From Candidatus Kerfeldbacteria bacterium (lineage in GTDB: Bacteria > Patescibacteriota > Patescibacteriia > SBBC01): a stretch of DNA of 12,872 nt. The notes beneath the pieces are model-generated. The model saw only the letters and a program-made list of their open reading frames with translations. It ran no database searches and was not told the origin of the DNA. The stretch spans positions 1 to 12,872 of the forward strand of contig CAINXF010000170.1 in NCBI GenBank assembly GCA_903854795.1, read 5' to 3'. Below are positions 5,601-12,868 of this stretch, piece after piece. Position 1 is the stretch's first letter, and each line of letters begins with the position of its first letter. A program made the position numbers and the translations under genes.

Positions 5601-7443
5601 GGATCGATACGCCGGTGTAGTAGTACTTCAATACGGCGTCGTACGTAACGTTTTGTTGTACCGTCCTAAGAGCACCGTAGGCTGACATGCCGACCATGTG
5701 GTTGCCACTACCGCCGGTCATGTAGCTCGCCGGATAGCCGCCATCACTGCAGATGCCGAGCGGATCAGGAACTGATACAAGGTAAGGATACTGGTTTGGA
5801 TCGCCACCCCACCGCTCAACGTAGCTTCGGGTTCGACCGTCGGTGCAGGATGAGTATGCCGCGACGATGACGCCGATGATGTTCTTGTCGTCGATCATTG
5901 ATGGGTGTGTGACCACCATGCCGCGCGTCTCCGTGACGGCCTGCGTGATGTTAGGCGTCTGGATCTCGTAGTTGTAGCCGCGGTATACCTGATCGGTGGT
6001 GCTATTAATCTGATAATTTTCCGCGCGGTGTTTTGCACCATAGAAATAATGGAACATCGCATAGCTGCGCGCCGCGGTGATGAGCGTTTTGGCGAACTCG
6101 ACCGGTGATTTGCTGCCAGTCTCGCCGAGTCCTTTGAGGTATTGCTCGATCGGCAACTCGTCGATCACCCAAAGTTTTTGGGTTGCGGTGGCATACCGGA
6201 CCTCGATCGTACCGCGGAACTTGTTGTCGTTGACGGTCATCGCGACGCCATTGATCGTCGTTGAGCGCTTATCCGAGTAGCTCTGGATCTCCATAATTGT
6301 ATCCGCTGTGAGCGGGACGAAGCGAACCGCGTCGGGAATATTTTTGACTTCCGTCGGAAGCTCGACCTTGTATGTTGATTTGGTTGCGTCATAGGTGGTC
6401 GTCACCGTCTGGCCCACTTGTACGGTCGCAAGCACTTCTCCGGTCGTCGCGTTGCGCGCTTCGAACGGCGCGCTTGCCGCGACGATGACCGGCTTGACCG
6501 GCGCGTAGATGCCGACCCTGAGGACCGGTTCCGCGGCGAGCGGCGGTTGTTGGTCGTCGCTGACGGTGACGGTAGCGGTGATCGTACTTCCCGCCACAGG
6601 ACCGTACGGACCGTTCAGGGTGAAGGTGTCGATGTAAGTCCCCGGCGCGGTCGGCGCGGTCATGTCGATCGTGGCAGTCGTCGTCCCTCCCTGCCGAGCC
6701 GGGTTGAGGATCGCATTAGGCACCGGCGTGACGCCTACATCGACCGGTGAAGGTGGCAGGACATAGCTTGGGCCGAAATGGCTGAGCGTGATGGCCCCCC
6801 ACCCTTCGTTCCTCAGGGTCGCCTTCCCTTTATTCACAAACGATACCGCCTGGTAGATCTGCGCGCCTGGTTTGACCCAGAACGACAGTTGCGATTGTGT
6901 TGGCACGGCCTGGTAGATCGCGTCCGTGTTGTCCACTTTCGTGCCGATGACGATGATGAACTCGACGCTGCCTCCTGGGATGCGGGTTCCTTTGTCTTTG
7001 ACGAGCGCGAAGCTCTCGCGCCATACACCCGGTTTGTTCGGTGCCTTGATCGCGAACCGTACACGGCCGGTCTCTCCTGGTTTCACCGATTTCTGCATGA
7101 GTCGTGTCGGGCGCCATGACGCGCGCCATTTCGTGGTCTCGAACTTGCTCTTCCGGAACATGATGTTATCGGTATTGAGGCTGATCGGGTGCGGGTCGAC
7201 GTTGGTCCATGTCGAGGTGCCAGTGTTCTTGAAATCGAACCACACCGTCGCGGCTTTGCCTGGCGGGAGGACCACGACGCGGTTCGAGACGGCAGTGAGG
7301 AGTGCGTGGTCGACGAGTGCCGGAGCGGTGACCTTGGTCGCCGCCGCCTGAACGCCGTTCGTGGCGGAGGCGATAACGCCGATCAAGACGATGATGAGCG
7401 CGGTGCGGAAGGCGAACGTGCGTGAGAGTGAGGAGAGTGACAT
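5584..7443 (-). CDS. Exported SpoIID-like protein with two Ig-like domains
   Basis: The 619-aa product starts with a signal peptide (hydrophobic about residues 13-28, possible cleavage after VQA near 33). An NBR1-type Ig-like domain follows (about 45-167: FDFKNTGTSTW, then KAPNKPGVW), then a second Ig-like domain (about 180-296). A SpoIID-like domain fills about 305-615: DELPIEQYLKGLGE with Glu441, TAARSYAM (455-462), AAYSSCTDGRT (528-538), and NHMVGMSAYGA (581-591), the counterpart of GHGVGMSQYGA. SpoIID is a lytic transglycosylase acting on denuded peptidoglycan in sporulation; here a vegetative wall-remodelling role is inferred. The segment that holds the zinc ligands in clostridial SpoIID reads NYQINSTTDQVY, without Cys or His. 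ATG 7443 is chosen because it places the signal peptide normally. GTG 7491 would add 16 residues and has GGGAG 9 nt upstream, so it cannot be excluded. Confidence 0.87.
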   Translation of the reverse strand: MSLSSLSRTFAFRTALIIVLIGVIASATNGVQAAATKVTAPALVDHALLTAVSNRVVVLPPGKAATVWFDFKNTGTSTWTNVDPHPISLNTDNIMFRKSKFETTKWRASWRPTRLMQKSVKPGETGRVRFAIKAPNKPGVWRESFALVKDKGTRIPGGSVEFIIVIGTKVDNTDAIYQAVPTQSQLSFWVKPGAQIYQAVSFVNKGKATLRNEGWGAITLSHFGPSYVLPPSPVDVGVTPVPNAILNPARQGGTTTATIDMTAPTAPGTYIDTFTLNGPYGPVAGSTITATVTVSDDQQPPLAAEPVLRVGIYAPVKPVIVAASAPFEARNATTGEVLATVQVGQTVTTTYDATKSTYKVELPTEVKNIPDAVRFVPLTADTIMEIQSYSDKRSTTINGVAMTVNDNKFRGTIEVRYATATQKLWVIDELPIEQYLKGLGETGSKSPVEFAKTLITAARSYAMFHYFYGAKHRAENYQINSTTDQVYRGYNYEIQTPNITQAVTETRGMVVTHPSMIDDKNIIGVIVAAYSSCTDGRTRSYVERWGGDPNQYPYLVSVPDPLGICSDGGYPASYMTGGSGNHMVGMSAYGALRTVQQNVTYDAVLKYYYTGVSILRAYL

Positions 7444-7447
7444 GCGA

Positions 7448-7495
7448 TCAGTTGGTGAGTATGCGAAAAAAAGTGTGAGGTCGTTCCTCACCCAT
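7448..7495 (-). other. Candidate leader peptide ORF before the SpoIID-like gene
   Basis: On the minus strand an ATG at 7495-7493, with GGGAG 5 nt upstream, opens 15 codons (MGEERPHTFFRILTN) and stops with TGA at 7450-7448, 4 nt before the SpoIID-like ATG. It runs through the hairpin and T7 tract. Another in-frame ATG at 7507 would add four residues. This would suit a translated attenuator or a coupling ORF, but so short a frame could be chance, and the GGGAG may instead serve GTG 7491. Confidence 0.25.
7466..7491 (-). terminator. Terminator-like hairpin in the leader of the SpoIID-like gene
   Basis: Read on the minus strand, GTGAGG (7491-7486), loop AACGA and CCTCAC (7480-7475) form a perfect 6-bp hairpin, followed after two bases by seven T (7472-7466). 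This is a Rho-independent terminator layout, yet it lies between the promoter at 7580-7608 and the gene it would feed. Either it attenuates the gene or it ends a short RNA of about 107 nt. The stem is short, so termination may be weak. Confidence 0.4.
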
Positions 7496-7535
7496 CGACG
7501 CTCCCATCTTTTCGACGGAAACGTAACACTGATTA

Positions 7536-7548
7536 GTCGTACGAATGT
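7536..7548. repeat. 13-bp direct repeat, copy 1 (GTCGTACGAATGT)
   Basis: An exact 13-bp sequence with the 8-bp palindrome TCGTACGA at its core. It lies in the leader of the SpoIID-like gene; an identical copy in the same orientation is at 7670-7682, over the flippase start codon. It could be a paired operator, but that is inference. Confidence 0.55.
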
Positions 7549-7579
7549 GTCCTCGTTTTGTATTCACGATACTCGAAAC

Positions 7580-7608
7580 AGTATATCATAAATGCATGTT
7601 CACGTCAA
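7580..7608 (-). promoter_or_regulatory. Sigma70-type promoter for the SpoIID-like gene
   Basis: On the minus strand TTGACG (7608-7603) and TATACT (7585-7580) are separated by exactly 17 bp, a near-consensus promoter. Transcription would begin near 7573, giving a leader of about 130 nt before ATG 7443. The intergenic stretch 7444-7678 otherwise holds no complete gene; it contains this promoter, the divergent one, a direct repeat and the leader hairpin. Confidence 0.75.
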
Positions 7609-7622
7609 TTATTACGTTGACC
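7603..7622. promoter_or_regulatory. Inverted repeat GTCAA-N8-TTGAC spanning both -35 boxes
   Basis: The two divergent -35 boxes form a symmetric pair, GTCAA (7604-7608) and TTGAC (7617-7621), with 8 bp between. The symmetry arises simply from two good -35 boxes facing apart, but the arrangement means RNA polymerase would compete for the site. A regulator bound here would control both the SpoIID-like gene and the glycan operon. Confidence 0.4.
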
Positions 7623-7645
7623 GAACAGACAAAAAATGATACGCT
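7617..7645 (+). promoter_or_regulatory. Extended -10 promoter for the polysaccharide operon
   Basis: TTGACC (7617-7622) is followed after 17 bp by TACGCT (7640-7645), preceded by TGA (7637-7639), which supplies the TGn extended -10 element. A start near 7652 gives a leader of about 27 nt. No Shine-Dalgarno is visible before ATG 7679. Its -35 box lies 8 bp from the -35 of the divergent promoter. Confidence 0.55.
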
Positions 7646-7669
7646 CCGTGCGGTCAGCTGATCACTTTT

Positions 7670-7682
7670 GTCGTACGAATGT
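7670..7682. repeat. 13-bp direct repeat, copy 2, overlapping the flippase start
   Basis: Identical to 7536-7548, 134 bp apart. Its last bases include the ATG of the flippase gene at 7679, in the place where a Shine-Dalgarno would be expected. The two copies flank the divergent promoter pair. Confidence 0.55.
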
Positions 7683-9097
7683 CGCTCACCCGTTCGGTCG
7701 CGCACAATACGCTCTACCAGTTGGTCGGAAGGCTTGCGAGCATCGTTCTCGCGCTCCTCGTGTTCGTGTTGGTGGCGCGTCACCTCGGTGTCGATGGCTA
7801 TGGTTCGTTCACGACGGCAACTGCCTTCCTCCAATTCTTCGGTACGGCTGTTGATATGGGCCTGTACGTGTACCTCGCAAAGTCGCTCGGTGAGCCAGGC
7901 ATCGATGAAGCGGCGTTGGTCAGTAACGTGTTCACGCTACGGCTCGTGACCGCGGTCATCATCCTCGGTATCGCGCCGTTGGTCGTCCTGTTCTTCCCCT
8001 ACCCGGCAGTGGTGAAGTTGGCAGTCGTCGCATTGTCATTGTCGACGCTGTTCGTCACGCTAACGCAAGTGCTCGCTGGCATATTCCAAAAGACGCTCCA
8101 TACCGGCCGCTTCATTTCCGGCGAGGTGATCGGACGAGTTGTGCTCCTCGGGGCGACCATGCTCGCGATCAGGATGGGCGCTGAACTTCTCGGCATCGTC
8201 TGGACCGTCGTGCTCTCATCGTTCATCACGTTCGCGATCACGGCGTTCTGGGCGCGGCGGCTCATTCGCTTCCATCTCGCGTATGATCCCGTGATGTGGA
8301 GGAAGATCCTCCTTATGATCTGGCCCATCGCGCTTTCGATCGTCTTTAACGTCGTGTATTTCAAGGCAGACACCATTATCCTCTCGCTGTACTACTCTGC
8401 ACACGATGTGGGCATCTACGGCGCACCCTATAAGGTATTCGAGGCGCTCATTAGCTTCCCCGCCCTGTTCGCGGGGCTGTTGACGCCGATCTTGGCCAGC
8501 GCGTTCATGACCGACCGTGCGCGGTTTGGGCGGGTCCTTCAACGCGGGTTCGAAACGCTCCTCCTGAGCGCGTTACCGATTGTGGTCGTTACCATGTTCA
8601 CGGCACGCGACATCATGGCACTCGTGGCGCCCGGCTTCGAGGCATCGGCGCCAGTGTTCCAGGTGCTCGTCTTCGGGACGGCGGCGATCTTCCTCGGCTA
8701 CCTATTCTCGAACGCGATCGTGGTCGTGAACCGTCAACGCACGATGATGTGGACGTACGCGTCGGTCGCAGCACTGTCGCTCGCGTTGTACTTTTTCTTC
8801 ATCCCGCGCTACTCGTACTTCGGTGCCGCGGGCGTGACGGTCGCCGTCGAGTCGATCGTCGCGATCGTCGGTGGATGGATCGTCCTTCGTGCGAGCGCGA
8901 CGCGGCTCGCCATCGGTCCCGTCTTTCGTATCGTCCTTGCCGCGCTCGGTATGGCGGCGGTCATGGGACTTTGCATCGGCCTGCCTTGGTATGCGAACAT
9001 GTGCGTCGGCGTGATCGCATATGCCGCACTGATACTCGGATTGAAGGTCATCGACCGTGCGACCGTGAAGGAAATCCTCGCGAGGCCGACGGTATGA
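7679..9097 (+). CDS. wzx: Wzx-type polysaccharide/lipid-linked glycan flippase
   Basis: An integral membrane protein of 472 aa in the polysaccharide-synthesis exporter family (MOP superfamily), expected to flip undecaprenyl-linked oligosaccharide units to the outer face of the membrane. The N-terminus, SVAHNTLYQLVGRLASIVLA followed by VARHLGVDGYGSF, is the classic opening of the family. About 12-14 hydrophobic helices span the sequence, with the typical mid-protein segment YFKADTIILSLYYSAHDVGI near the start of the second half. Length is normal. No Shine-Dalgarno precedes the ATG, but the family-typical N-terminus supports it. It leads a four-gene operon, its stop overlapping the glycosyltransferase start by 4 bp. 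The symbol reflects family role; the substrate is unknown. Confidence 0.9.
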   Translation: MSLTRSVAHNTLYQLVGRLASIVLALLVFVLVARHLGVDGYGSFTTATAFLQFFGTAVDMGLYVYLAKSLGEPGIDEAALVSNVFTLRLVTAVIILGIAPLVVLFFPYPAVVKLAVVALSLSTLFVTLTQVLAGIFQKTLHTGRFISGEVIGRVVLLGATMLAIRMGAELLGIVWTVVLSSFITFAITAFWARRLIRFHLAYDPVMWRKILLMIWPIALSIVFNVVYFKADTIILSLYYSAHDVGIYGAPYKVFEALISFPALFAGLLTPILASAFMTDRARFGRVLQRGFETLLLSALPIVVVTMFTARDIMALVAPGFEASAPVFQVLVFGTAAIFLGYLFSNAIVVVNRQRTMMWTYASVAALSLALYFFFIPRYSYFGAAGVTVAVESIVAIVGGWIVLRASATRLAIGPVFRIVLAALGMAAVMGLCIGLPWYANMCVGVIAYAALILGLKVIDRATVKEILARPTV

Positions 9098-10167
9098 TGC
9101 GGGTCGGCATCGATACACAGATCGCCGCAGTGTCGCGTGCGGGAATCGGACATTTCACCGCAATGGTCGCACGTGCGCTCCCTCAGGTTGATACCGATGC
9201 GACGTACATTCCATTTTGTCCTTCACCAGTGAAGGATTTTTCGATGCCACAGCGTTGGTGGTGGGACCAAGTGACGGTCCCTGGACTGGCACGCCACGAA
9301 CATGTCGACGTACTGTTGAAGCCGGCGTTCTCCTGTCCGATGCGTTCATCGGTCCCGACCGTCGTGATCGTGCAGGACCTTGCCGCACGGAAGTTCCCAC
9401 GCCAGGTCCATCGTCCGTCAGCATGGTTCTACGGGCGTTGGTTGCCGTGGACCTTGCGGTTCGCGACGCGTATCATCGCCATTTCCGAATACACGGCTGA
9501 CGAGATCACCCGCGAACTCGGTGTCGCGCGTGAAAAAATTTCAGTGGTCACTCAAGGCGTTGCGATGGACGACGTTGTGCCCAACCCGCAGGATGCGGGT
9601 TTGCTGGGATCGCTCGGCCTCGCTCAAAAGAAATTCATTCTACATGTTGGCACCATAGAACCGAGGAAGAATCTTGCATTTCTGGTGAGAACATTCGCGA
9701 AATTCCATACGAAGTATCCGAACTACGTGTTGGTGCTCGCGGGTGCCGATGGTTGGCTCTCAAAGGATGTGCATGATGTCGTCGCTTCACGAGGTCTTGC
9801 GGACAACGTGGTGTTCACGGGTAGCATCGCCGAAGATTTGAAATTCGCGCTCTTACGAGCCGCGCGCGTCCTCGCGTTCCCGTCATTGTATGAAGGATTC
9901 GGTCGGCCGCCTTTGGAAGCGATGGCGTGCGGGACGCCGGTCGTTGCCGCTTGCACGAGCTCCGTTCCGGAGGTGGTCGGGGATGCGGGAATTCTGCTTA
10001 CGGGGTACGATGAGGGCGAGTGGGTACGATCCCTTGAAACTGCCGCTGAGGACGATGGCACAAGGGCGCGACTCGTTCCGGCCGGCATCGCACGTAGCAA
10101 GGGTTTCACGTGGGAGCGCGCCGCACAGCAGATTGCAGACATTCTTCATAGCGTTGCACATGAGTAG
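9094..10167 (+). CDS. GT4-family glycosyltransferase
   Basis: A retaining GT-B glycosyltransferase of 357 aa, cytoplasmic or membrane-associated, likely adding a sugar from a nucleotide donor to a lipid-linked glycan. The N-terminal acceptor domain runs to about residue 170, with VGIDTQIAAVSRAGIGHF near the start. The donor domain begins with FILHVGTIEPRKN (181-193), a usual GT4 junction. It carries the E-x7-E motif EGFGRPPLE (267-275) followed by AMACGTPVV and SVPEVVGDAG, the nucleotide-sugar binding region. Two consecutive ATG codons (9094 and 9097) overlap the flippase stop; either may be used. The 3' end overlaps the following ligase-family gene by 8 bp. It is the only glycosyltransferase seen here, so other sugar-building genes must lie elsewhere or beyond the window. 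Donor and acceptor cannot be read from sequence. Confidence 0.92.
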   Translation: MMRVGIDTQIAAVSRAGIGHFTAMVARALPQVDTDATYIPFCPSPVKDFSMPQRWWWDQVTVPGLARHEHVDVLLKPAFSCPMRSSVPTVVIVQDLAARKFPRQVHRPSAWFYGRWLPWTLRFATRIIAISEYTADEITRELGVAREKISVVTQGVAMDDVVPNPQDAGLLGSLGLAQKKFILHVGTIEPRKNLAFLVRTFAKFHTKYPNYVLVLAGADGWLSKDVHDVVASRGLADNVVFTGSIAEDLKFALLRAARVLAFPSLYEGFGRPPLEAMACGTPVVAACTSSVPEVVGDAGILLTGYDEGEWVRSLETAAEDDGTRARLVPAGIARSKGFTWERAAQQIADILHSVAHE

Positions 10168-11548
10168 TCTGATGACACCTCAACGACACACGTCCGTACT
10201 CGCGATAACGTTGGCGCTGGTTGCCGTCGTACTCGCGGGATTTCTTATTTCAATCAATCCGCTCATCGGCAGCGCCGCGTTGCTCGTCGTGATCGTTGGT
10301 GTCGTCGTGTTTGTGCATCCGATGGTCGGGCTTGTCGCGTGCATCCTTTCTCTCGTCGTCGGCCAACTCGTCCGCATACCCGCGTTCGGGACGGAGGGTG
10401 CCATATTGCCGAACGACATCTTGCTCCCCGGCCTTGCGGCGGGGTGGCTCTGGAACGGGCTGGTCGGACGACGCGTGCGGTTCCCGTCGTCGCCGCTATC
10501 GTGGCCGGTCGCCGCCATGCTTGCGGTGTTCGTCCTGACGTTCATCGGCGGCGCGTCGCAATTTCCGTTCTTGACGAGTCATGAGCAGTTGGTGAGCGCG
10601 CTGTACATCGTACGTTGGGCCGAATACGCGCTGTTGTTCTTCATCGTCGCCAACATGGTCACGTCACGTACGATCGCGACGAGGCTCTTATGGACGCTCC
10701 TCGGTGCAGCTGCGTTGCTAACGGTGTTAGGATTCATCCAGCTCAAGGTGTTCCCTGATTTCAGTTCGATGGTACCGAAAGGTTGGGACCCGCACGTAGG
10801 ACGGATGCTTTCGACGTGGTTCGACCCGAACTTTCTCGGCGGTTTCCTTTCGTTCATCGCAGTAATTGCTGGCGGGCTCGCGCTGTATACGAACGGCAAG
10901 CAGCGCATCGTACTCTGGACGCTCGCAGCGTTCTTCTCCATCGGAGTGGTGCTGACGTTTTCGCGCAGCGGCTACGTCGCATTCGTCGCGGGCGTGTCAG
11001 TACTCACCTTCCTTAAATCACGTCGGTTGTTCCTGCTGCTGGTCGTGGCTGCGGGCCTCGTCGTCATGTCAGTACCACGCGTCCAGGAGCGCGTACTCGG
11101 CGCCTTCCAAGTCGATGTGACGGCGCAGACGCGTATCGTCTCATGGAAGAACGCGTTATCAGTGTACGTCGACCATCCAGTGTTCGGTGTGGGCTACAAC
11201 ACATACCGCTATGTCCAGGTTGATTATGGTTTTCAAAAGGACGCCGCTGATCATTCGGCTGGCGGCTCCGATTCGAGTTTGCTCACGGTACTCGTGACGA
11301 CCGGTCCGATCGGCTTCTTAGTGTATTGCTGGATGTTGTGGGCGTATGCATCGATCGCGTGGCAATCGTTCAGAACGCATGCCTCTCCGCTCGTACGTGG
11401 TCTCGGACTCGGCGCGCTGGCGGCCATGGCGAGCGTCATCGCACATAGCTTCTTTATCAACAGCCTTCTGTTCCCGCACATGATGGAAACTATTGCGGTG
11501 ACCTTCGGCATCTTGATAGGACTCCGGTCGATCGAGGGACGCATATGA
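10160..11548 (+). CDS. O-antigen ligase/polymerase-family membrane protein (first of pair)
   Basis: A polytopic membrane protein of 462 aa in the Wzy/WaaL (O-antigen ligase, Wzy_C) family. Members polymerise lipid-linked glycan units or transfer the finished glycan to an acceptor on the outer face of the membrane. Numerous helices flank a central region with STWFDPNFLGGFL (218-230) and LTFSRSGYVAF (265-275), the usual SRxG motif. A large extracellular loop follows, with RIVSWKNAL (325-333), DHPVFGVGYNTY (338-349) and DHSAGGSDSSLLTVLVTTG (364-382). ATG 10160 overlaps the glycosyltransferase stop by 8 bp; ATG 10172 is an alternative giving four fewer residues. The stop overlaps the next gene as ATGA. 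Sequence alone does not separate polymerase from ligase, so no symbol is given. Confidence 0.88.
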   Translation: MSSLMTPQRHTSVLAITLALVAVVLAGFLISINPLIGSAALLVVIVGVVVFVHPMVGLVACILSLVVGQLVRIPAFGTEGAILPNDILLPGLAAGWLWNGLVGRRVRFPSSPLSWPVAAMLAVFVLTFIGGASQFPFLTSHEQLVSALYIVRWAEYALLFFIVANMVTSRTIATRLLWTLLGAAALLTVLGFIQLKVFPDFSSMVPKGWDPHVGRMLSTWFDPNFLGGFLSFIAVIAGGLALYTNGKQRIVLWTLAAFFSIGVVLTFSRSGYVAFVAGVSVLTFLKSRRLFLLLVVAAGLVVMSVPRVQERVLGAFQVDVTAQTRIVSWKNALSVYVDHPVFGVGYNTYRYVQVDYGFQKDAADHSAGGSDSSLLTVLVTTGPIGFLVYCWMLWAYASIAWQSFRTHASPLVRGLGLGALAAMASVIAHSFFINSLLFPHMMETIAVTFGILIGLRSIEGRI

Positions 11549-12819
11549 TGACGTTGATAATCATTGCTGCGGTGGTCATGTGTATCGTCGCGTGGATGAA
11601 CATTCCTTGGGCGCTCGCGCTGGTGATCATCGGTTCGCCCACATATCTATTGAAGTCGACCATCGCAGGTATTCCGGTGACGTTGCTCGAGGCGATGATC
11701 GTGGGAACGGTCGTTGGGTGGACGGTGAAGAAGATTGTCGCGGCATCGAAAGATAGGTCGATACTAAGGGACATAATGACGCGCGTTTCAACCGCGTTGC
11801 CGCGGTCATTGTGGGTGCCGCTCGTCGTCGTGGTTGCTGGTTGGTGCATCGCCACGTTGTATTCGGTCGATGTGCGTGCGAGCCTTGGTGCATTGAAGGC
11901 GTGGTGTATCGAACCCACGCTCATTGGATTTATCCTGCTCGTAGAGTTGCGCGATGAAAGAATAAAGATGCTCATGTTTCGCGCCATGCTGGCGGCGTTG
12001 ATGTGGGTGTCGCTGGCAGGGATCGCACAGATGCTGTTCTTCCGCGGGACGTTGCAAGACGGACGGTTGAGTTCCGTGTTTGCGCCGGTTGCGAACTACT
12101 TTGCCATGTTTGCTGCGCCGCTCATCATCATCTCAATCGGCATGGTGCTCATCAACAAGGAACGCGTCTTCGCCTCGTGTGCGGCCGGTGCCGGAATCAT
12201 CGCACTTATCCCTTCGTTCTCATATGGTGGCTTCCTGGCAGTCGGCGCCGGTGCAATCGTGTTGTTCGTGACGTTGTTACCTCGGGCGTATCGGAAGCGC
12301 GCGCTGGGCATCCTGATCGCCACGGCGGTGATAGGTTTCGTCGCGTTCATCCCATCGCGACTATTTCATGAAAAGCTGAATTTTTCCACGCGGTCGTCGA
12401 GTCTCGTCAGGACCGAGATCTGGCGCACCGCGCTCGAAATCGGGATACAGCATCCGGTAGTTGGTATCGGTCCGAATACGTTTGAGAAGGAGTACCGCAT
12501 CATCGCGCCGACTCTCTACCACCCACCACTCGAATGGCTCGTCGCGAAGCCGCACAACCTCTACTTGAACGCGTGGGTCGAGACGGGCGCGCTTGGCATC
12601 ATAGGCCTCGTGTGGTTTTCGAGCGTCTTCCTGGTGCGGTTGTTCCGTTCGCATGGCCCTGACGATCGGATGGCGTGGATCGTTGGCGCCGCCACGATCG
12701 CGGTCCTCGCGCACGGACTCGTCGACTCGCCGTTGTTCAAGAACGATCTGTCGCTCGTCGCCGCGGTCATCGTCGCGATCGGGCTCGTCTCGGCCGCATC
12801 ATCGCGTGAGCGTCAGTAA
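11545..12819 (+). CDS. O-antigen ligase/polymerase-family membrane protein (second of pair)
   Basis: The 424-aa product is a second Wzy/WaaL-type polytopic protein, diverged from its neighbour but with the same layout. It has helices along its length, RTEIWRTALEIGIQHP (289-304), GIGPNTFEKEY (307-317) and KPHNLYLNAWVETGALG (335-351) in the large outer loop. The position of the usual SRGG-type motif reads PSFSYGGFLAVG (223-234), so the arginine is replaced by tyrosine. Two ATG codons (11545, 11548) overlap the previous stop. Strong coupling to the first ligase-family gene suggests related steps, such as polymerisation and ligation, but which does which cannot be told. The gene ends 4 bp before a strong terminator, so it closes the operon. 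Confidence 0.87.
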   Translation: MMTLIIIAAVVMCIVAWMNIPWALALVIIGSPTYLLKSTIAGIPVTLLEAMIVGTVVGWTVKKIVAASKDRSILRDIMTRVSTALPRSLWVPLVVVVAGWCIATLYSVDVRASLGALKAWCIEPTLIGFILLVELRDERIKMLMFRAMLAALMWVSLAGIAQMLFFRGTLQDGRLSSVFAPVANYFAMFAAPLIIISIGMVLINKERVFASCAAGAGIIALIPSFSYGGFLAVGAGAIVLFVTLLPRAYRKRALGILIATAVIGFVAFIPSRLFHEKLNFSTRSSSLVRTEIWRTALEIGIQHPVVGIGPNTFEKEYRIIAPTLYHPPLEWLVAKPHNLYLNAWVETGALGIIGLVWFSSVFLVRLFRSHGPDDRMAWIVGAATIAVLAHGLVDSPLFKNDLSLVAAVIVAIGLVSAASSRERQ

Positions 12820-12823
12820 AAAA

Positions 12824-12868
12824 ACTACCCCCGCGTCGTGCGCGGGGAGTAGTCGTTTGTTTTCTTTG
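12824..12868 (+). terminator. Rho-independent terminator of the polysaccharide operon
   Basis: ACTACCCCCGCG (12824-12835), loop TCGTG and CGCGGGGAGTAGT (12841-12853) make a 12-bp GC-rich stem with one bulged A at 12848. It is followed by a T-rich tail (12856-12868). Seven A directly before the stem (12818-12824) would give a U tract on the other strand, so it may also stop transcription arriving from the right. Confidence 0.9.
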
